A DNA stretch of 64,000 bases from Pseudolabrys sp. Root1462 (GCF_001426945.1 NZ_LMFS01000004.1:66851-130850); one strand, 5' to 3'; counted from the stretch's first letter, positions 36,609-46,196 are shown. Numbers and translations: made by a program. The notes: generated by a model from the letters alone, not told the origin.

Positions 36609-36706
36609 CGTCATTCCGGGACGGCCCGATGGACCGAGCCCGGAATCCATGACGCCACTGCTGCGATCGATGGATTTCGCTCCCTTCGTTCGCGCCCCGG
36701 AATGAC
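36609..36706. repeat. Interspersed palindromic element before polA
   Basis: CGTCATTCCGGG at 36609-36620 is matched by CCCCGGAATGAC at 36696-36706, with CCCGGAATCCATGA inside. The same outer ends occur at 20573-20683. It fills the gap between the acyltransferase and polA genes. Confidence 0.7.
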
Positions 36707-36754
36707 TGTGGATTGAACATTGATTCATCCCGCGGCACGGCCCACATTCGGGCC

Positions 36755-39700
36755 ATGCCGACATCCAAAAGCACCAAATCCGCTCCGAAACCTGCCGCCA
36801 AAGCCGCACCCGCCAATCCGGCGGCGCGCGCCCTGAAAAAAGGCGACCACGTCTTCCTGGTCGACGGTTCCGGCTACATCTTCCGCGCCTATCACGCGCT
36901 GCCGCCGCTGACCCGCAAGTCGGACGGCCTCCAAGTCAACGCCGTGCTCGGCTTCTGCAACATGCTGTGGAAGCTGCTCAGCGAAATGCCGGCGGACAAC
37001 AAGCCGACGCATCTCGCCGTGATCTTCGACAAGAGCGAGAAGACCTTCCGCACGGATATGTATCCCGACTACAAGGCGCACCGGCCCGACCTGCCGGAGG
37101 ATCTACGGCCGCAATTCCCCCTGATCCGCGACGCCGTGCGCGCCTTCGAGATTCCCTGCCTCGAGCAGGCCGGCTATGAGGCCGACGACCTGATCGCCAC
37201 CTATGCGCGGCTCGCCTGCGAAGCAGGCGCGACGACAACGATCGTGTCCTCCGACAAGGATCTGATGCAGCTCGTCGGCGATACCGTCGTCATGTACGAC
37301 ACCATGAAGGACAAGCGCATCGGCCGCGCCGAGGTCATGGAAAAATTCGGCGTGTCGCCGGAGAAGGTGATCGAGGCGCAGGCGCTCATCGGCGACACCT
37401 CCGACAACGTGCCGGGCGTGCCGGGCATCGGGCCGAAAACCGCGGCAGAATTGATCGGCAAATACGGCGATCTGGAAACGCTGCTGGACCATCTCGACGA
37501 GATCAAGCAGGACAAGCGCCGGCAGACGCTCAAGGACAACGCCGACAAGGCGCGTATCTCCAAGCGTCTCGTGACACTCGACAACAAGGTGCCGCTCGAG
37601 GTCGATGTGGCCGAGCTCGCGGTGCATGAGCCGGACTACAAGAACCTGATCGCCTTCCTCAAGGCGATGGAGTTCACCACCATTACCCGCCGCATCGCCG
37701 AGAAATCCGGCATCGATGCCAGCGCCGTCACCGCCGACGCCGCGCTGACCTCCAAAGCCGCACCCGCTCCCTCCGGCCGCACCGCCGGCCAGGGCCAGCT
37801 TGCATTCGATGCGCCGCCGTCCGCCGGCCATGCGCCCGCCGACGCGTCCGGCGAAATGACACCGATCTCGCTGGCCGAGCGTCGGCTCGAGCGCCTGCGC
37901 AATGCGAACTTCGATGCCTCGAAATACCAGACCATCGACAGCCTCGACGCGCTCAAGGCACTGATCGTCCGCGCGCTCGATCTCGGCGCCATCGCCATCA
38001 GGACCGAGACCAGCGCGCTCGACCCATTGCAGGCGGCGCTCTGCGGCATCGCGTTCGCCGTGGCGCCGAACGAGGCCTATTACCTGCCACTCGGCCACCG
38101 CGACGCCAGCGACAGTGACGGCGCCGGCCTGTTCGCCGCCAAGCTGTGCGACGGCCAGATCCCGGAGCGCGCCGCGCTCGACACGCTCAAGGCGCTGCTC
38201 GAGGACGATTGCGTCATCAAGGTCGGCCATGACATCAAACGCGACCGTCTCGTGCTCGGTATGCGCGGCATTACTCTCGGCGCCGCCGACGATGTGATGC
38301 TGATCTCCTACGTGCTCGATGCCGGCCGGGGCGGCCACGACACCGCGACGCTGGGCAGCCGTTACCTCGATCGCATGCCGTCGCGCTTCAACGAAGTTAA
38401 GAACAAGGAAAAAGCGCTGTTCACCGCCGAGGCGACGCCGATTTCGCGCACCGCTGCTTACGCCGCCGAGGACGCCGACATCATCCTGCGGCTGTGGCAG
38501 GGCCTCAAGCCGCGCATGGCGGCCGATCGCGTCACCGCCGTGTACGAGACGCTGGAGCGGCAGATGCCTGCAGTGTTGTCGCGCATGGAGAGTCGCGGCA
38601 TTTCCATCGACCGCGCTGTGCTCGCCAAGCTGTCCAACGAGTTCGGCAAGAAGCAGGTCGCGCTTGAGGAGGAGATCAACAAGATCGCCGGTACGCAGGT
38701 CAATCCGGGCTCGCCCAAGCAGCTCGGCGACATCCTGTTCGGCCAGCTCGGCCTGCCCGGCGGCTCCAAGACCAAGACCGGACAATGGTCCACCACCGCC
38801 CGCGAACTCGAAGAACTCGCCGAACAGGGCCACAAGCTGCCGCAGGTCATTCTCGACTGGCGTCAGGTGTCGAAACTGCGCTCGACCTATACCGAGGCCC
38901 TGCCGAACTACGTCCACCCGACGACGCAGCGCGTGCACACATCCTACGCGCTCGCCGCCACCTCGACCGGCCGGCTGTCGTCATCCGAGCCGAATTTGCA
39001 GAACATCCCGATCCGAACGGAGGAGGGCCGCAAGATCAGAAAGGCTTTCGTCGCGGCGCCGGGCATGAAGCTCATCTCGGCCGACTATTCGCAGATCGAA
39101 CTGCGTTTGCTGGCCGAGGTCGCCAACGTGCCGACGCTGCGGCAGGCGTTCAAGGACGGCATCGACATTCACGCCATGACGGCGTCGGAAATGTTCGGCG
39201 TGCCGGTGAAGGACATGCCGGGGGAAGTGCGCCGTAGAGCCAAGGCCATCAACTTCGGCATCATCTACGGCATCTCGGCCTTCGGCCTCGCCAACCAGCT
39301 CGGCATCGAGCGCGGTGAGGCGGGCGAGTACATCAAGAAGTATTTCGAACGCTTCCCGGGCATCCGTGACTACATGGACGAAACGAAGGAGTACTGCCGC
39401 CAGAACGGCTACGTGCTCACCCTGTTCGGCCGCAAGTGCCATTATCCGGATATCAAGGCGTCGAACCCGTCGCTGCGCGCCTTCAACGAACGCGCCGCCA
39501 TCAACGCACGCCTGCAGGGCTCGGCCGCCGACATCATCCGCCGCGCCATGATGCGCATGGAGGGCGAACTCGCCAGCGCCAGGCTCAGCGCGCAGATGCT
39601 GCTGCAGGTGCACGACGAACTGATCTTCGAGGTGCCGGAGAAGGAAGTCGCCGACACCATCCCGATCATCCGCGACGTCATGGAAGGCGCGCCGCATCCG

Positions 39701-39769
39701 GCCATCGCCATGAACGTGCCGTTGCAGGTCGAGGCTCGCGCCGCCGACAATTGGGACGAGGCGCATTAG
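36755..39769 (+). CDS. polA: DNA polymerase I with altered proofreading site
   Basis: 1004 residues from the ATG at 36755. The 5'-3' exonuclease domain (about 28-300) shows VDGSGYIFRAYHAL, EADDLIATYA and GDTSDNVPGVPGIGPKTA. The polymerase domain (about 600-1004) shows motif A DYSQIELRLLA, motif B RRAKAINFGIIYGIS and motif C VHDELIFE, all intact. In the 3'-5' exonuclease domain motif Exo I reads AIRTETSALD: Arg416 stands where E. coli has Asp355 (DTET), while Glu418, Asp497, Tyr569 and Asp573 are kept. Proofreading may therefore be weak or lost. It functions in Okazaki fragment maturation and repair. A Pro/Ala-rich linker (about 330-375) adds to the length. Confidence 0.97.
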   Translation: MPTSKSTKSAPKPAAKAAPANPAARALKKGDHVFLVDGSGYIFRAYHALPPLTRKSDGLQVNAVLGFCNMLWKLLSEMPADNKPTHLAVIFDKSEKTFRTDMYPDYKAHRPDLPEDLRPQFPLIRDAVRAFEIPCLEQAGYEADDLIATYARLACEAGATTTIVSSDKDLMQLVGDTVVMYDTMKDKRIGRAEVMEKFGVSPEKVIEAQALIGDTSDNVPGVPGIGPKTAAELIGKYGDLETLLDHLDEIKQDKRRQTLKDNADKARISKRLVTLDNKVPLEVDVAELAVHEPDYKNLIAFLKAMEFTTITRRIAEKSGIDASAVTADAALTSKAAPAPSGRTAGQGQLAFDAPPSAGHAPADASGEMTPISLAERRLERLRNANFDASKYQTIDSLDALKALIVRALDLGAIAIRTETSALDPLQAALCGIAFAVAPNEAYYLPLGHRDASDSDGAGLFAAKLCDGQIPERAALDTLKALLEDDCVIKVGHDIKRDRLVLGMRGITLGAADDVMLISYVLDAGRGGHDTATLGSRYLDRMPSRFNEVKNKEKALFTAEATPISRTAAYAAEDADIILRLWQGLKPRMAADRVTAVYETLERQMPAVLSRMESRGISIDRAVLAKLSNEFGKKQVALEEEINKIAGTQVNPGSPKQLGDILFGQLGLPGGSKTKTGQWSTTARELEELAEQGHKLPQVILDWRQVSKLRSTYTEALPNYVHPTTQRVHTSYALAATSTGRLSSSEPNLQNIPIRTEEGRKIRKAFVAAPGMKLISADYSQIELRLLAEVANVPTLRQAFKDGIDIHAMTASEMFGVPVKDMPGEVRRRAKAINFGIIYGISAFGLANQLGIERGEAGEYIKKYFERFPGIRDYMDETKEYCRQNGYVLTLFGRKCHYPDIKASNPSLRAFNERAAINARLQGSAADIIRRAMMRMEGELASARLSAQMLLQVHDELIFEVPEKEVADTIPIIRDVMEGAPHPAIAMNVPLQVEARAADNWDEAH

Positions 39770-39781
39770 GCGTCAATCGCA

Positions 39782-40162
39782 ATGGGCGTCTGGGATCGAA
39801 AAGTCGGCGAAGGAACGATTGTGGTGACGGTCATCATCGTCGCCGTTCAGATTTTCGTCACTTACGATTTTGCGTCCGCGTGGCTCGCGCCGCTTTGCAA
39901 GAATGCCCCCGAAGCCGGTACCTGGTGCCGAACGATCGGCTTCGTAGGACCCTTCGCGGACGCCTGGGCCAACCGCTCGCTGTTCAATGCGAGACTGCTG
40001 GCCTCAATTCAATTCGCAATCGCGACGCCGGTGTTCGTCGCGGCACTCCGCTGGTTCTTCGGCCAGCCGCGCGAGCGGCGCGGCGCTTACGCATTGCTTC
40101 TTACCGCCGTCGCGATTGGGACGATCGCTGTCCCGGCCTTGCTCCTCAACTCCGTCAGCTAG
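39782..40162 (+). CDS. Small membrane protein of unknown function
   Basis: 126 residues, 12 bp after polA. Three hydrophobic segments (about 14-38, 70-90, 98-122) make it an integral membrane protein. Between the first two lie two Cys (LCKNAPEAGTWC) in a probably periplasmic loop that could form a disulphide. I recognise no family. It is tightly packed between polA and a LysE-type exporter, 9 bp from the latter, so it is probably real and co-transcribed. Confidence 0.65.
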   Translation: MGVWDRKVGEGTIVVTVIIVAVQIFVTYDFASAWLAPLCKNAPEAGTWCRTIGFVGPFADAWANRSLFNARLLASIQFAIATPVFVAALRWFFGQPRERRGAYALLLTAVAIGTIAVPALLLNSVS

Positions 40163-40171
40163 CGGACGTCC

Positions 40172-40801
40172 ATGCCCACCACCACCTCCCTCATCGCCTT
40201 CGCTTCGCTCGCCGTCGCCGTGGTGCTGACGCCCGGGCCGAACATGATCTACATGATCTCGCGTGCGATTACGCAGGGCCGCCTCGCCGGCCTGATCGCC
40301 TTCTCGGGCGTCGTTGTCGGCTTCGTCGTTTATCTCTTGTGTACGGCGTTCGGCCTCACCGCCATCGTGTTCGCCGTGCCTTACGCCTATGACGCGCTGC
40401 GCTTCGCCGGGGCGGCCTACATCGCCTGGCTTGCCTTCGAAGCGCTGCGCCCGGGTGGCAGATCACCGTTCCAGATCCGGACGCTGCCGCCGGCTCGGCC
40501 GCACCGGCTGTTCCTCACCGGCCTTTTGACCAGCCTGCTCAATCCGAAGATGGCGATCTTCTATCTGGCGCTGCTGCCGAACTTCATCGACCCGGCGCGC
40601 AATGTATTGACGCAGTCGCTGGTGCTCGGCTCGACGCACATCGCCATCAGCATCACCATCAATTCGATGATCGCCTGCGCCGCCGGCTCGATCGCCGCAT
40701 TCCTGATGACTCGGCCGAAATGGCTGTTGGCGCAGCGCTGGGTGATGGGCACGATGCTCGGCGGCCTCGCCCTGCGCATGGCACTGGAAGGTCGCAAGTA
40801 G
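40172..40801 (+). CDS. LysE/RhtB-family translocator
   Basis: 209 residues, six predicted transmembrane helices. Typical LysE features: VLTPGPNMIYMISRAITQGRLAGL (about 17-40), the FAGAAYIAWLAFEALRPG segment and GLLTSLLNPKMAIFYLALLPNF (about 115-136). Members export amino acids such as lysine, homoserine or threonine. The substrate cannot be read from sequence. Convergent with the patatin gene, gap 9 bp. Confidence 0.93.
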   Translation: MPTTTSLIAFASLAVAVVLTPGPNMIYMISRAITQGRLAGLIAFSGVVVGFVVYLLCTAFGLTAIVFAVPYAYDALRFAGAAYIAWLAFEALRPGGRSPFQIRTLPPARPHRLFLTGLLTSLLNPKMAIFYLALLPNFIDPARNVLTQSLVLGSTHIAISITINSMIACAAGSIAAFLMTRPKWLLAQRWVMGTMLGGLALRMALEGRK

Positions 40802-40810
40802 CCGGCGTCG

Positions 40811-42238
40811 TCACATCTCGCTGAGAAAGCGCTGAAACGCCGGATTGGCGCTCAGGGCATCGCCGCCGGCGCGCGCCAGTTCGTCCACGCTCTCGGGCGG
40901 CAGCGTGAAACTGGTCGGCACCGCATTGAGCGATCTGGCCCGATCGGGGCCGAGTTGGTCGAACGAAATGCGGGCGATGGTGAATTTGAGGTCCTGGCAA
41001 TTCCACGGCCCGCCGCGACCGCGCAGACGGTTCGCTTCGACGGGCTTCAGGCCGCAGCGCCATTTGACGATCGAGTCGCGCCAGCTTTTCATTGTCGCCG
41101 CGAAGGCGGTGTAGCTCGACTGCGAATTGGCATCGACCAGCACGTCCACCACGGCGCCGAACAGATCCTTGCCCGCAGGTCCTTCGAGCGTTCTCGACCA
41201 GTCGCCTTTCGGACCCTGGCCGGCATCGACGACCAGAAACATCAGCCGCCGCAGATTGACCGCCTCTTCCGGGCGCAGCGGGCCGTAGGGTGTGGTCTGC
41301 CCGGCGCGGGTGATGGTGATGCCCGACACGCCGAGATTGTCGGTCAGGCCGCCGTCGAACAGCTTGACGTACTTCACCCGGCCGCTGCGGATGTCGGTCA
41401 TGCCGCGCGCATAGGCGCGCAACAGCGGCGGCGCATCGACGTTCTTCGCCGCCTCCGTGACCCAGGCCGGCAACGGCGTCTCACACTGCTCGGGAAAAGT
41501 CTCGATCACCACCGGCGCGAAAGCGCCCGGCACCGCCGAGGATGCCGCCACCGCCGCGGCGACCGGGTACTGCGCGATGTCGCTGCACGCGGCGGCAAAA
41601 GTCTGCGGCGAGAACAGGAACGGCGTGCGGTTGTAGATATCGCTGGCGTTGATGATCGTCACCGGCCGTTTGCCGATGAGGCTGGCGAAAGTCGCATCGT
41701 GAAATAGATGGGTGTTGAACCAGTCGCGCAACGCGGTGTCGGTGTTGGCGCCGCCGCCGAGCGCGCGCGAGATGTTGCCCAGCGACAGGCTGGTATTGAG
41801 CTGCGACATCAGGTCCTGCGTCAGGTAACGCGCGCGGAAGTCGGTCAGCGCCGCCGGGCCCTTCAGTCCGTAGTACGCCGCCATGATCGAGCCGCCGGAC
41901 ACGCCCGAAATGACGCCAATATGGTCGAGTAACTGGCCATGCCGAACCGTCGGCGTCTGCGACATGCGATCGAGCACGCCGTAGGCGAAGGCAGCGGCGC
42001 GCGTGCCGCCGCCGGAAAAGGCGAGCCCGATCACTGTATCGCTGCGCAGGCCGGGCGCGCCGGGTGAACCGGACTCCGCCGCATCGGCCGAGCGAATGAT
42101 GCCCTGGAACGGCGCGGCCGACGGCGCATTCAACGGCTGATTATAGACGCTGGCGCAACCACCCAGAGCAACAGCAAGCGTCAGCGCCGCAAGCATGGCG
42201 GCGGCACTCGTCCTGATACGCCCTAAACCGACTGGCAC
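40811..42238 (-). CDS. Patatin-like phospholipase lipoprotein
   Basis: 475 residues. GTG start with GGCGGA upstream; the leader ends LALGGC, a lipobox, so it is predicted to be a membrane-anchored lipoprotein. Patatin domain (about 65-330): oxyanion motif SGGGTRAAAFAYG, nucleophile elbow GVSGGS and the catalytic Asp in FDGGLTDN. It would hydrolyse acyl lipids in the envelope. The C-terminal 100 residues are outside the patatin core and of unknown role (they include a Cys pair, WRCGLKP and WNCQDL). Confidence 0.9.
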   Translation of the reverse strand: MPVGLGRIRTSAAAMLAALTLAVALGGCASVYNQPLNAPSAAPFQGIIRSADAAESGSPGAPGLRSDTVIGLAFSGGGTRAAAFAYGVLDRMSQTPTVRHGQLLDHIGVISGVSGGSIMAAYYGLKGPAALTDFRARYLTQDLMSQLNTSLSLGNISRALGGGANTDTALRDWFNTHLFHDATFASLIGKRPVTIINASDIYNRTPFLFSPQTFAAACSDIAQYPVAAAVAASSAVPGAFAPVVIETFPEQCETPLPAWVTEAAKNVDAPPLLRAYARGMTDIRSGRVKYVKLFDGGLTDNLGVSGITITRAGQTTPYGPLRPEEAVNLRRLMFLVVDAGQGPKGDWSRTLEGPAGKDLFGAVVDVLVDANSQSSYTAFAATMKSWRDSIVKWRCGLKPVEANRLRGRGGPWNCQDLKFTIARISFDQLGPDRARSLNAVPTSFTLPPESVDELARAGGDALSANPAFQRFLSEM

Positions 42239-42310
42239 CGTTTCCGCCCGCAGGCCCTGTGACGTGACGACGGCCTCGCGCGACCAGTCTAGCGGGCGGA
42301 CGCCCGCCCG

Positions 42311-43480
42311 TCACGCTGCGAGCATCGGCTTCATCACGGCGTAGAGCGCGTTCTTGCCCTCGAAGCCGATACCCGGAATCGACGGCATGGCGATGCGGCT
42401 GTCCTTCACCGCGGTGTTGTCGGCGAAGCCGCCGAACGGCGCGAACACCTGCGGATAGCTCTCATTGCCGCCGAGGCCGAGACCGACGGCGATGTTGAGC
42501 GCGAACTGGTGGCCGCCATGCGGCACGCAACGCCGCGGGCTCCAGCCATGGGCACGCAGCATGTCGAGCGTGCGCAGATACTCGACCAGTCCGTAGGACA
42601 GGGCCGGATCGAACTGCAGCCAGTCGCGGTCGGCGCGCAGGCCGCCATGTCGGATCAGATTGCGCGCGTCCTGCATCGAGAACAGGTTCTCGCCCGTGGC
42701 GAGCGGTGGCCGGTAGCGCGTCGCCAGCGCGGCGTGCAGCAGATAATCGAGCGGATCGAGCGGCTCCTCGTACCAGCGGAGATTATACGGCGCGATGGCG
42801 TCGCCGCAGGCAATAGCCTCGTCGAGATCGTAGCGGCCGTTGACGTCGACGCAGAGATTCTCGCCCTTGCCGCCGACGATCTTCAAGACAGCCTCGATGC
42901 GCTTGATGTCGTCGGCGAGCGGCACGCCGCCGATCTTCATCTTCACCGTCGAGTAGCCGAGATCGAGATAGCGCTTCATCTCGTCCTGCAGCGCCGAGAT
43001 GTCCTTGTCCGGATAATAATAGCCGCCCGCGGCGTAGACCCAGGCTTTGTCATCCGCCTTGCCGCCGTTGTAACGGTCGGCCAGCAGCTTCCACAGCGGG
43101 ACGCCTTCGGCCTTTGAAACCGCATCCCACAGCGCCATGTCGAGCACGCCAACGGCGACCGATCGCTCGCCATGGCCGCCCGGCTTTTCGTTCTTCATCA
43201 TCGTCGCCCAGGCCTTCGCCGGATCGACCAGGCCCCGCTCGTCCTGGATCGTCTCCGCCTTGGCGTCGCGCAACCGCGGAATGAAGCGCTCGCGCAGCAG
43301 GCCTTGTGGTGCATAACGGCCATTCGAATTGAAACCGAAGCCGACGACCGGTTTGCCGTCGCGCACCACATCGGTGTGGATGGCAACCACGCTCGCCGTC
43401 ATCGTCGAGAAGTCGATATAGGCGTTGGCAATGGCCGACGAGATCGGCACGACGATGTCGTGGATGGCGGTGATGCGCAT
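42311..43480 (-). CDS. tarD: D-tartrate dehydratase-like enolase-superfamily enzyme
   Basis: 389 residues; GAGAGG ribosome site. The segments NAYIDFSTMTAS, FGFNSNGRYA, NEKPGGHGERSVAVG, VYAAGGYYYP, VKMKIGG (catalytic Lys), VDVNGRYD and EEPLDPLDY (metal ligands), TGENLFS and CVPHGGHQFALNIAVGLGLGGNESYP match, from memory, the characterised D(-)-tartrate dehydratase of Bradyrhizobium almost throughout. It would dehydrate D-tartrate to oxaloacetate using Mg2+. No tartrate transporter is adjacent; the patatin gene follows on the same strand. Confidence 0.82.
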   Translation of the reverse strand: MRITAIHDIVVPISSAIANAYIDFSTMTASVVAIHTDVVRDGKPVVGFGFNSNGRYAPQGLLRERFIPRLRDAKAETIQDERGLVDPAKAWATMMKNEKPGGHGERSVAVGVLDMALWDAVSKAEGVPLWKLLADRYNGGKADDKAWVYAAGGYYYPDKDISALQDEMKRYLDLGYSTVKMKIGGVPLADDIKRIEAVLKIVGGKGENLCVDVNGRYDLDEAIACGDAIAPYNLRWYEEPLDPLDYLLHAALATRYRPPLATGENLFSMQDARNLIRHGGLRADRDWLQFDPALSYGLVEYLRTLDMLRAHGWSPRRCVPHGGHQFALNIAVGLGLGGNESYPQVFAPFGGFADNTAVKDSRIAMPSIPGIGFEGKNALYAVMKPMLAA

Positions 43481-43700
43481 GGGGCCTCTCAGGTCAGGAA
43501 CAGCGTGCGTTCCTTAAACCGCTACCACCAGTCCCGCCACCCCACACGAGCGGGCCTAATAACCAGGAATTTACCACGTTGCGGTTAGCTGGCGGCACGG
43601 CACCGGCCTCCGGGCCCGCAACCTTCGCCTCCGTGATGCGTTGTTGCGTTGGAAAAAGCGCGCCAAATCGGCGCGATTTGCGGCGACTGCGGGCGTAGAT

Positions 43701-44471
43701 ATGGCGCGTGCCAGCAAAAAGCGGATGTTTCAGGCGCTGGCCCTCGGTACCGGTCTCGGTGTCGTCGCCCTGCTGACCTTGCCCGCGCCCGCTTCCGCCG
43801 GTTTTTTTGACAGGCTGTTCGGCAGCATCGGCCGCGCCATCGAACGCCCCGCTCCGGCGCCCACGTCAGATCCTTTCACCAGCCTGCTCGGTCACATCGG
43901 TGGCGGTGAGGGCGACAGCAGCCATGTCCGCGCCGAAAACTCCGGTCCGGCGAAGGCGTTCTGCGTGCGTAGCTGCGACGGCCATTACTTCCCGGTGGTC
44001 GCGCATGCCGGCATGAGCGCCGCCGACGCGTGCCATTCGTTCTGCCCGGCTGCCGAGACCAAGCTCTTCGTCGGCAGCGATATTGATTACGCCACGACAA
44101 ACGACGGCAGCCGCTACGCCGATTTGCCGAACGCCTACGCCTATCGCAAGAAGCTGGCCTCCGGCTGCACTTGCAACGGCCGCACGGCGTTCGGCCTGGC
44201 GCATATCGACGCCACGACCGATCCCACTTTGCGCCCCGGCGATATCGTCGCCACGGAAACCGGACTGATGGCATTCACGGGCAAGGGCGGCGCCGACCGC
44301 TCTAACGTCACGGCGAACTTCACGCCGGTGCAGGACTATGCCGGCCTGTCGAAGGCAGCACGGAGCCAGCTTGGCGCCACCAAGGTGGCGCGGCCAGCGC
44401 CGCAGCAAGGTGACGTGACCTCCTCGATCCCGCAGGCGGCCCTCAATGCGCGCGCCGAGGCGCTGCGCTAA
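43701..44471 (+). CDS. DUF2865 exported protein
   Basis: 256 residues from the ATG at 43701. A signal peptide (FQALALGTGLGVVALLTLPAPASA) is followed by a conserved DUF2865 core (about 88-165): AFCVRSCDGHYFPVV, ACHSFCPAAETKLFVG, DIDYATTNDGSRYADLPNAYAYRK and GCTCNG. Five Cys suggest disulphides in the periplasm. The family is found mainly in Hyphomicrobiales and its role is unknown. It lies 149 bp before a murein transglycosylase gene on the same strand, so an envelope function is plausible. Confidence 0.85.
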   Translation: MARASKKRMFQALALGTGLGVVALLTLPAPASAGFFDRLFGSIGRAIERPAPAPTSDPFTSLLGHIGGGEGDSSHVRAENSGPAKAFCVRSCDGHYFPVVAHAGMSAADACHSFCPAAETKLFVGSDIDYATTNDGSRYADLPNAYAYRKKLASGCTCNGRTAFGLAHIDATTDPTLRPGDIVATETGLMAFTGKGGADRSNVTANFTPVQDYAGLSKAARSQLGATKVARPAPQQGDVTSSIPQAALNARAEALR

Positions 44472-44620
44472 GATTGGCTGACAGCCGTCGGCCCGTGCCG
44501 AATGCGGCCGGAAACCATCATTTCCCCATGAATCGGCCTTAACGTCGTTGGCGATGCGGCCTTGACGCAGGCTGCCATATCGGAAGATTCCAGGGCCTGA
44601 CGGGCTCTGGGCGCCAGCGG

Positions 44621-46114
44621 ATGGGACGCATGCGATTTGCCAAGCTGATTGTGACGGCCGGCCTTGTCCTGGCGACTTTCGCCGTGACCGGAGAAGCCAT
44701 GGCAGCGCCGCGCTGCGTCAACACCGGTGACTTCAATCGCTGGCTGACGCAGTTCAAGCAGGAGGCACTGGCCAAGGGCATCACGCAGCAGACGCTCGCC
44801 GCCGCCTCGCCCGACATGTATTTCGAGGAGTCCGTGATCAAACGCGACTCAGGCCAGGGCGTGTTTCAGCTCACCTTCCTGCAGTTCGCCAACCGGCTGC
44901 TCGGCGGCAAGCGTATTCCCAACGGCCTCGCGAAGATCCAGGAGCATCGCGCGCTGTTCGGCCGCATCGAGAAGGCCTATGGCGTTCCGGGCGAAGTGGT
45001 CACCGCGGTGTGGGGCCTGGAAAGCGATTACGGCGCGCTGTTCGGCAAGTTCAAGATCCTGCCGGCGCTGACGACGCTGGCCTATGACTGCCGGCGCGGC
45101 GATAAATTCCGTGAGGAATTGATCGACGCGCTTCGCATCATCCAGCGCGGCGACAAGACCGTCGATCAGATGACCGGCAACTGGGCCGGCGAGTTTGGCG
45201 GTATGCAATTCACGCCGTCGAACTACATCAAATACGGCGTCGATTTCGACGGCGACGGCCACCGCGATCTGGTCAACAGCATTCCGGACACGCTGGCATC
45301 CGCCGCCAATTACCTGCATTCGATCGGCTGGCGCCGCGGCGAGCCGTGGCTGCAGGAAGTGAAAGTGCCGGACGAGATGCCGTGGCAGGAAGCCGACCTC
45401 GACACGCAGCATCCGCGCTCGCAATGGATCGCGTGGGGCGTGCGCGCCGCCCATGGCGCGCTGCCGAACGACAAGATGCCCGCTTCACTGATCCTGCCGA
45501 TGGGCCGCAAGGGTCCGGCGTTCCTCGCCTATCAGAACTTCCACGTCTTCACCGACTGGAATTCGTCGCTGGTCTACGCCACCACTGTTGCCTATTTCGC
45601 CACAAGGCTCGGCGGCGCGCCGGCGGTGGACGAGGCAGGCGCCAAGGACATCAAGCCGATCACCACCGAACAGATGATGGAATTGCAGCGGCAGTTGCAG
45701 AAGCGAGGCTTCGACGTCGGCGAGATCGATGGCCGCCTGGGCGCCGGCACCCGCAAGGCTGTGCGCACCATGCAGGTGCAGTACGGCCTCCCGGCGGATT
45801 CCTGGCCGACCGTGGAGTTGATCGCGCGGCTCGAGAGCGACAAGAATCCGGGCGCGGTCGCGCCACTGGCCAAGCAGACCGCCACCGACGCCCCTCCCGT
45901 GCAACGGCCGGTCACCCAACCGCCGGTTTCGGCCGCGCCGGAAACCGCCCCGCGCCCCGCGCCGACCCGGGCGGCCGTCGTGCCGCCGCCCGCCGCCGCG
46001 GCTCAGCCGCCTGCGGCCCCGTCGCACAAGATCACCGTGCGCGTGTGGACCGTCCAGGGCTGCCTGACGCTGCGGATGTCGCCCGAAAAGGCTCGCGAAT
46101 ATCGCCGCTGCTAG
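44621..46114 (+). CDS. Lytic murein transglycosylase (MltB type) with peptidoglycan-binding domain
   Basis: 497 residues (ATG at 44621, or 44630). Signal peptide, then the SLT_2/MltB domain (about 25-330) with VWGLESDYGALFGKFK (catalytic Glu), GNWAGEFGGMQFTPSNYIKYGVD and FHVFTDWNSSLVYATTVAYFA. A PG_binding_1 domain follows (about 345-400, LQRQLQKRGFDVGEIDGRLG). A Pro/Ala-rich linker and a short Cys-containing tail (VQGCLTLRMSPEKAREYRRC) end the protein. It cleaves murein glycan strands with formation of anhydro ends. Confidence 0.92.
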   Translation: MGRMRFAKLIVTAGLVLATFAVTGEAMAAPRCVNTGDFNRWLTQFKQEALAKGITQQTLAAASPDMYFEESVIKRDSGQGVFQLTFLQFANRLLGGKRIPNGLAKIQEHRALFGRIEKAYGVPGEVVTAVWGLESDYGALFGKFKILPALTTLAYDCRRGDKFREELIDALRIIQRGDKTVDQMTGNWAGEFGGMQFTPSNYIKYGVDFDGDGHRDLVNSIPDTLASAANYLHSIGWRRGEPWLQEVKVPDEMPWQEADLDTQHPRSQWIAWGVRAAHGALPNDKMPASLILPMGRKGPAFLAYQNFHVFTDWNSSLVYATTVAYFATRLGGAPAVDEAGAKDIKPITTEQMMELQRQLQKRGFDVGEIDGRLGAGTRKAVRTMQVQYGLPADSWPTVELIARLESDKNPGAVAPLAKQTATDAPPVQRPVTQPPVSAAPETAPRPAPTRAAVVPPPAAAAQPPAAPSHKITVRVWTVQGCLTLRMSPEKAREYRRC

Positions 46115-46196
46115 GGTTCGGCACAGGTCTGCTGTCCATTTTGGGCAGAGACAGAACGGCTCGCCACCGCATAAACTGTCGCCACGGAGACCGTTC

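Noticed and set aside
37103..38938. Minus-strand open frame of 611 codons opposite polA
   Set aside because: Antisense of conserved polymerase domains; no independent evidence.
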